In this document: piece after piece, positions 58,476-64,000 of the stretch
Position numbering within the stretch: the first letter of the stretch is position 1
Layout of the letters: every line of letters starts with the position of its first letter
Source of the DNA: Branchiostoma floridae
Taxonomy: Eukaryota > Chordata > Leptocardii > Amphioxiformes > Branchiostomatidae
Assembly (NCBI RefSeq): GCF_000003815.2
Contig: NC_049994.1
Span: 13,671,150 to 13,735,149 of the forward strand
Direction of reading: 5' to 3'
DNA: 64,000 nucleotides
Notes under the pieces: model-generated
Databases searched by the model: none
What the model saw: the letters and a program-made list of their open reading frames with translations, nothing else
Told to the model about the DNA's origin: nothing
Translations under genes and position numbers: made by a program

Positions 58476-59572
58476 TGTGACAGCGATCTCGCCCCCCCAG
58501 CGATCTCGCCCCCCCGGGGGGCGAGATCACTAGCGTTTTCGCCCCCTTTAGCGTTTTCGCCCCCCCCCCCCCAAGAACATTAGTAGTATTCCTCGGAGGG
58601 GTCATAAGAGCAGCTGGTTACTACATATTAGGTGCGCTACCTGGTACTATACTGCACCTGGGAGTAACATATTTGGTGTGTTACCTGGTACCTATATGGC
58701 ACCTTATTACCGTAAGATGTCATACCTTGTTCGGTGCAAACACTACATTGAAAAGACATTTTATTTTGCAGCTGACATGGCAGAGGTGGCATAGAAAACA
58801 ATGCTATTGTGAACGTATAAATCAACACCGTCTATGGTACGGAATACGTCAGCTATATGTTTTCAATTTGTCACAGTATTTTCTTTCTTGTGCAGAAAAC
58901 ATTTCCAAAGTTCATATACCTGTTGCTAAATGCTACAAAAAAACTGGTTAAGTACCAGTCTTAAGAAACACTGGTAAAACACCAGTTCCTAAATACTAGA
59001 AAAACAGTCATATTGGAGGTGAAGATATCCATAGGGTAGGTGCATACACCAAAATGTGCATTATTCTAATGAATACCTTATTTGAATAATCAATAAAGAC
59101 ATGACATAGTTCTTTTGTGGTAAATTCATAATAGAGACTTCATATTGGAGATATATAGGTTGCTTGAGGACAGGTGAATACAATTAAATATATCTCATGT
59201 CGAGACTCAGGTACATGCAATAAAGGGAATACAAGGGACCCAACCCACCTTGTCTGAAACAAGTTCAACTATCTTATTGCTATGTACTTACGTTAATATT
59301 GATACTATGGATGGAGTTATGTATCAAACTCGTGTACTTATATCATTCTGAAACTGCATTGTGTGATTTATACCAGTCAACTTCTAAAATATCATGTAAA
59401 CCCGTTTTTTTTGGGGGGGGGGGCGAAATCGCTAAAGGGGGGCGAGGTAGGGGGGCGAGATCACTAGCCGGGGAGGGCGAGATCGCTAGTGATTTCGCCC
59501 CGGGGGGGCCAGATCGCTAGTGATTTCGCCACCGGGGGGGCGAGATCACGGGGGGGCGAGACCGCTGTCACA
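58476..59572. mobile_element. 1.1-kb element with iterated G-rich inverted ends
   Basis: Ends TGTGACAGCGATCTCGCCCC and GGGGCGAGACCGCTGTCACA are inverted repeats. Each end continues with several units of GGGGGGCGAGATCRCTAG / GCGTTTTCGCCCCC type (58487-58572; 59407-59560). Flanks share CCGG (58472-58475; 59573-59576), in a palindromic ACCGGT context. The 800-base interior is AT-rich and non-coding, with CCTGGTACTATAC / CCTGGTACCTATA repeats. Confidence 0.75.
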
Positions 59573-60102
59573 CCGGTCCTAAAAGGGTAGATAGTCAGGG
59601 GAAATATGCGCTCGACGCTCTGCGGCGATTGCAAAATTGGGCCACCTTCTTAGGATTAACAAATTCTGCCTAAGGTGATCGAAAATGTGACACCTGCTTT
59701 TACGAAGTCAAAGTACACATCCCTCTGTTTGTGACCTATTGCAACGCATGCCGCCACTCTATTGCCTCGCGTCACGGACTGTACATTACAGCTTTATCAT
59801 ACAAATTTGAACGGAAACTAGAAAGGCAACACTTTCAAGAAAACGCAGGATGTTTTTCCTCCTAACAATTTGCTTTTTACGACACCAGACCAGGATAGGT
59901 TCTGTTATCGCATACCCGTATTTAGTCATATTTGCTGTGACTGCTAATATTTCGTTCATATATTTGCTTTAACAGTTAATGATTTGTTCATATTTGCTGG
60001 AAGAGATAATATGCTAATATCACCGGCACTTCGAGGGTCTGATTGGTTTCGATGAGGACAGAAGACGAGGACGAAGGAGAAATAAAAAGAAAAAAAAAAG
60101 TT
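59573..60102. other. No recognisable feature
   Basis: Unique sequence; 'atatttgctg(g/t)' repeats three times near 59945-60000. Confidence 0.4.
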
Positions 60103-60365
60103 GCCCGTACATCTTTAACTTATGCTTTGGGTGGCGTGCATCTCCATTTCTGTAGCCCCTTGGCCACACATTTGTGCAAGTCACTACAGCAGGGGGCGCA
60201 AAAATATGTGTTTAATTCCCATTCTATTCCTCATTAGTGCTGTGTGTTGAGCAGAGAAAGTAGTATGTACCATTCTTAAAGTCTTTATGGTATGACTCGG
60301 CTGGGATCGAACTCAGACCTACCCAATGCAAAGCGAACACTCTACCCACTCAGTCATTGCAGCGG
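60103..60365 (-). mobile_element. tRNA-derived SINE (family A), copy 4
   Basis: Minus head ATGACTGAGTGGGTAGAGTG, box B GAGTTCGATCCCAGC, standard body. An A-rich stretch (AAAAAAAAAG) abuts the 3' end at 60092-60100. Confidence 0.78.
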
Positions 60366-61003
60366 TAAATAAAAAATGCTTTCCCTTCGACGCACTGTAT
60401 GATGATTGCAACATCACTAGAGATACACTTTTCTTAACTCATTGTCATTGAAGCAGGATGGTGTCAAGCGCTCTTGTAGTTTTGAATGTGATCCGTTGCG
60501 TCAGTGTCTTATAAGTAGCCTTTAGTGTTTGCAAGGACGTTATATACTCATATAACGTCCTTGGTGTTTGCGGTTGGTGCTTAAGTCAGAAAAATCTTAA
60601 AAACGTGGATCACAGGTTCTCCTTTAAGACCATACGTATTATTGTTTTCAAATTTTGTACAATGGCTTTGAAGATTTTTTAGAAACATTCTTACTCGTTC
60701 CTTCCTTAAATCATCAATTGCTGGCGTAGATATCCTTGATGTAGGTTACGCCATTCATGTGTGCCAAAACGTGAATCATAAGAACAAGACGAATGGCGTC
60801 ATTAGACACTCACGTGCTCGCTATGACGTTTGACATGAAAGGAAGGCATTGTTAGTCAGGAAGGATACAGCAAAACAATGAAAGCAAGCTGCATTGATGG
60901 CAATGCCATAATTGCGACATGTTCTGCTAAGGGAAACGAAAAGTTGTGCATCTACGCGTGTGCATCTTGAGTTAGGCAAAAGCAGTTACATTGTATGGAT
61001 GGC
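60366..61003. other. Unique sequence with one tiny palindromic insertion
   Basis: Apart from 60533-60563 nothing is recognised. Confidence 0.4.
60533..60563. mobile_element. 31-bp palindromic insertion with 8-bp flanking repeats
   Basis: AAGGACGTTATAT-actc-ATATAACGTCCTT(G), flanked by GTGTTTGC on both sides (60525-60532, 60564-60571). Same core AAGGACGTT as 18905-18934. Confidence 0.7.
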
Positions 61004-62039
61004 TAGTCTCTACCAGACTCCGGATCGCTGGAAAAATCGTAGAAATGGAACAAATCAGAGGAGTAAGCCAGCCAGAGGAATNNNNNNNNNNNNNNNNNNN
61101 NNNNNNNNNNNNNNNNNNNNNNNNNNNNNNNNNNNNNNNNNNNNNNNNNNNNNNNNNNNNNNNNNNNNNNNNNNNNNNNNNNNNNNNNNNNNNNNNNNNN
61201 NNNNNNNNNNNNNNNNNNNNNNNNNNNNNNNNNNNNNNNNNNNNNNNNNNNNNNNNNNNNNNNNNNNNNNNNNNNNNNNNNNNNNNNNNNNNNNNNNNNN
61301 NNNNNNNNNNNNNNNNNNNNNNNNNNNNNNNNNNNNNNNNNNNNNNNNNNNNNNNNNNNNNNNNNNNNNNNNNNNNNNNNNNNNNNNNNNNNNNNNNNNN
61401 NNNNNNNNNNNNNNNNNNNNNNNNNNNNNNNNNNNNNNNNNNNNNNNNNNNNNNNNNNNNNNNNNNNNNNNNNNNNNNNNNNNNNNNNNNNNNNNNNNNN
61501 NNNNNNNNNNNNNNNNNNNNNNNNNNNNNNNNNNNNNNNNNNNNNNNNNNNNNNNNNNNNNNNNNNNNNNNNNNNNNNNNNNNNNNNNNNNNNNNNNNNN
61601 NNNNNNNNNNNNNNNNNNNNNNNNNNNNNNNNNNNNNNNNNNNNNNNNNNNNNNNNNNNNNNNNNNNNNNNNNNNNNNNNNNNNNNNNNNNNNNNNNNNN
61701 NNNNNNNNNNNNNNNNNNNNNNNNNNNNNNNNNNNNNNNNNNNNNNNNNNNNNNNNNNNNNNNNNNNNNNNNNNNNNNNNNNNNNNNNNNNNNNNNNNNN
61801 NNNNNNNNNNNNNNNNNNNNNNNNNNNNNNNNNNNNNNNNNNNNNNNNNNNNNNNNNNNNNNNNNNNNNNNNNNNNNNNNNNNNNNNNNNNNNNNNNNNN
61901 NNNNNNNNNNNNNNNNNNNNNNNNNNNNNNNNNNNNNNNNNNNNNNNNNNNNNNNNNNNNNNNNNNNNNGCCGGTTATATTCCTCTCTATTTGTTCCATT
62001 TCTACGATTTTCCAGCGATCCGGAGTCTGGTAGAGACTA
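61004..62039. mobile_element. Transposon with long TIRs; interior is an assembly gap
   Basis: Left TAGTCTCTACCAGACTCCGG (61004) and right CCGGAGTCTGGTAGAGACTA (to 62039) continue as inverted repeats for about 58 bases (GATCGCTGGAAAAATCGTAG ... ATGGAACAAAT). Perfect 9-bp direct repeat ATGGATGGC flanks it (60995-61003, 62040-62048). The interior from 61082 to 61969 is N. Confidence 0.85.
61082..61969. other. Assembly gap (888 N)
   Basis: Lies wholly within the transposon bounded at 61004 and 62039. Confidence 0.99.
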
Positions 62040-62048
62040 ATGGATGGC

Positions 62049-62699
62049 ATCCTCTGCAGACTTCAAATCTAATGCGCTGGCGAAAAAAAAATAACACCGT
62101 GAGAAAATACAAAATACATACAGTGTCATACACTATAACATTTGAAGACCAAAGGCATGTAGAAATAACTGAATCTTTTATTCCTGTATTCAATAAACAT
62201 TATATTATAGACACAATGAGATGGGACGAGCATTTCTATGGTAAAGGAATCTAATACGCACAAGGATATCTTTATCTGTTTTAAAAACTGCCATTGAAGA
62301 TGTGTACGTATAATCATCATCTGGATGATCCTCACAGGTGGATCGCCTGGATCAGTCCCACCCTCTCTGACAAATTAACCCCCCCCCCCCAATCCCATCC
62401 ACACCCATAGCGTGCTCGGGTAAGTTACGGCCTGTGATTCGATGAAGCTTGCCGAGGAGTGAAAAAGGGCGCGGTCCCTCAAGGTTACCAGGGCGATGGA
62501 ACGGAACATGAAATTCGAACCACTACGTGTCCGCAGTTGACCCCGCTTGACCACAACGTAGCAGAACGGTCCAATGTCATAATGTAACGATACATTGTGA
62601 AAACAGGAACTAACTATATATGGGGCAGACTAACTACTTTTGGTAAAACGTCTAAATGCTAACGGTAATAGATATTGATGAAGAATTTATCAAATATAG
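62049..62699. other. No recognisable feature
   Basis: Unique sequence; a C10 run near 62380. A branch-point-like TGCTAAC lies at 62657-62663, ahead of the possible acceptor at 62699. Confidence 0.4.
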
Positions 62700-62828
62700 A
62701 CATCATTCGATGCGAATGACAAAAAGAAGCCCCTGCGGAAGCCGCATAATGGTACCGTCCTGGCCTCGTTCGATCGAACGGCCGAACCCCCGGGATGTGA
62801 AATGGCGGGAAAACGACAGCGGCGCTAG
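62700..62828 (+). CDS. Possible last exon of an alpha carbonic anhydrase-like protein
   Basis: After the acceptor-like ATATAG|ACATCA the frame reads TSFDANDKKKPLRKPHNGTV, LASFDRTAEPPGCEMAGKRQRR and TAG. PL-x4-NG-x-V-x-ASF resembles the C-terminal R-P-x-Q-P-L-x-x-R-x-V-x-ASF of alpha carbonic anhydrases. The block is GC-richer than its flanks. The acceptor is pyrimidine-poor and no upstream catalytic exon is visible. In another frame (to 62907) the tail SSSVTTVLLLTI could mimic a GPI signal. Confidence 0.28.
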   Translation, partial: TSFDANDKKKPLRKPHNGTVLASFDRTAEPPGCEMAGKRQRR

Positions 62829-62907
62829 CAGTGGTTCTGAAGGACCGTTACCGTCACATTTAGGGGCTTCGTCCTCGGTGACAACAGTACTTTTGCTGAC
62901 AATATAG

Positions 62908-63450
62908 GTAAATTTGCATTTGCAATCCCTTTTAAAAGAAATTTATCCATCGCTATTTGGTTTAATCATAAAAGGATTTTCTCTAGAGCAGATTATTGAC
63001 CAAAAATATAGAAAAATATCCATTTTACCTATTTTTGACCCAAAAAAAGTTATGATGAACTAATTTACAACAAAATAGCGACGGGCAAACTAAATCTACT
63101 TGAGTTAATCTGTCATCCTGTGAAATATGACAGTCCAGAACGTTGTCTCCACCGAGGACAGGGCACATGAAATAAATCTGATATTTTTAACCAAAATGTG
63201 TGTTTTTAACCCCAAAAATCCATCATATGAACAGTATGTGTCCGGTGTTTTATTTTCTTCAATTACTACTAGCACCTTGTGAAATTTCATTGCAATACGA
63301 TCATGCTATTGGATTTTATAAGCATATACCCATTTTACCATGTCTACCGCCGTGTCACATGCCGTAATTGACCAGAGTGTTTAGGATCCTCGATCCTGCA
63401 GCCCCATATTCCCAGCAAGTTGGCCTATGTTGATTAAGTCCTGATCGGCA
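62908..63450. other. No recognisable feature
   Basis: AT-rich unique sequence; no supported exon. Confidence 0.4.
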
Positions 63451-63583
63451 AGCATGTGAAAAACCGTGTGTTGGCTTCCACAGTATGAGTTCTCTAGCAA
63501 GCTCTGCTTTAAATTTGTTCCTGAAGAGCTTGATAGCGAACTCATACTATAGAAGCCAGCACACGGGTATATATACACATGCT
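63451..63583. mobile_element. MITE-like hairpin
   Basis: AAGCATGTG, CCGTGTGTTGGCTTCCACAG and TATGAGTTC are mirrored by GAACTCATA, CTATAGAAGCCAGCACACGG and CACATGCTA, with small length differences. Centre of about 35 bases. Confidence 0.65.
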
Positions 63584-63814
63584 AGGCGACCACGTTTATA
63601 CATTGTAGTGTGACCTAGTGTGTCCAGAATATACTGTGGATGAAGGCATCTGAGTGGAATAAGCGGGAGATGATGTTGTTTTTCGGTGTGGCGATGTGTT
63701 GTATAAACACATGCGTTAGTTTTCTTCTTCTAGCCTCAAAAGTATCTATCCCATGTGAGACAAACCTTTGACTAGCACTAGCAACCGTTCTATAGCCTAA
63801 CAAAATACCAAGAA

Positions 63815-64000
63815 AGCTCTCTCTCTCTCTCTCTGCCTGCTCCCCCTCTCTGTTAATCTCCAAGCAGATCTTGCTGTGGCAAATGGGAAGGAGTTTAGCC
63901 GGCAGAGGAGTTAGTGGCCGGATGACGGACCGACTCCCCTAGCACACTGCCTAATCTCCATGCAGATCCTACGGTAGTATAAGATAGTATCAAAGCTAGC
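63815..64000. mobile_element. (CT)n tract and CTCCAAGCAGA-type MITE ends
   Basis: (CT)n at 63817-63834, then TAATCTCCAAGCAGATC at 63852 and TAATCTCCATGCAGATC at 63950. The latter continues AGTATCAAAGCTAGC to the window end, matching the left arm of 24893-25078. The element is cut by the window edge. Confidence 0.6.

Noticed and set aside
60912-62050. Open frames across 61-62 kb
   Set aside because: They run through N; the real sequence on both sides is transposon terminal repeat.
62656-62907. Open frame ending in SSSVTTVLLLTI as a GPI-anchored protein
   Set aside because: The hydrophobic tail is short and the frame overlaps a better carbonic-anhydrase-like reading; neither is strong.

Overview
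This is eukaryotic, intron-rich, repeat-dense DNA with three assembly gaps (14532-14631, 57236-57572, 61082-61969). The gene content suggests a lancelet (amphioxus, Branchiostoma): serum amyloid A (SAA) genes with deuterostome-type four-exon structure, a 68-residue SEC61 gamma, an EDG/cannabinoid/melanocortin-like GPCR, and short introns crowded with MITEs, tRNA-derived SINEs and (CA)n tracts. The species is inferred, not proven.

Layout. 1.8-5.4 kb (+): a TATA promoter and a two-coding-exon gene for a secreted repeat/coiled-coil protein I cannot name. 5.9-11.0 kb: SAA unit 1 (gene on minus). 12.1-16.8 kb (minus): an ATP-grasp ligase-like gene whose middle exons are lost at a gap beside an 18-bp minisatellite. 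18.8-22.7 and 22.7-28.2 kb: SAA units 2 and 3, adjacent and both on minus. 30.0-31.7 kb (minus): a two-exon class A GPCR. 32-46 kb: mostly dispersed repeats, with one orphan C4 zinc-finger-like exon at 44.4-44.7 kb and a weak promoter/first-exon candidate at 40.9 kb. 46.6-49.1 kb (minus): complete SEC61G with an NRF1/ETS promoter. 49.5-56 kb: MITEs and unique AT-rich DNA. 56.2-62.9 kb (+): a TATA promoter, UTR exon and signal-peptide exon, possibly ending in a carbonic-anhydrase-like last exon at 62.7 kb, with two gaps between.

The three SAA genes differ mainly in the number of 11-residue amphipathic-type repeats inserted after the signal peptide (three in SAA-1, one to two in SAA-3, none complete in SAA-2). 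Each has a TATA promoter and non-coding exon 1, and each is preceded 1-2 kb upstream by a second, decayed promoter copy. Shared and private transposon insertions order the duplications: SAA-1 split first, then SAA-2 from SAA-3.

The most unusual observations are: 25-31 bp palindromic insertions flanked by 8-bp direct repeats; a 1.1-kb element with G-rich iterated ends; a transposon whose interior is exactly the assembly gap at 61-62 kb; and the graded apolipoprotein-like repeats in the SAA genes. No retrovirus-like or Polinton-like element could be supported.
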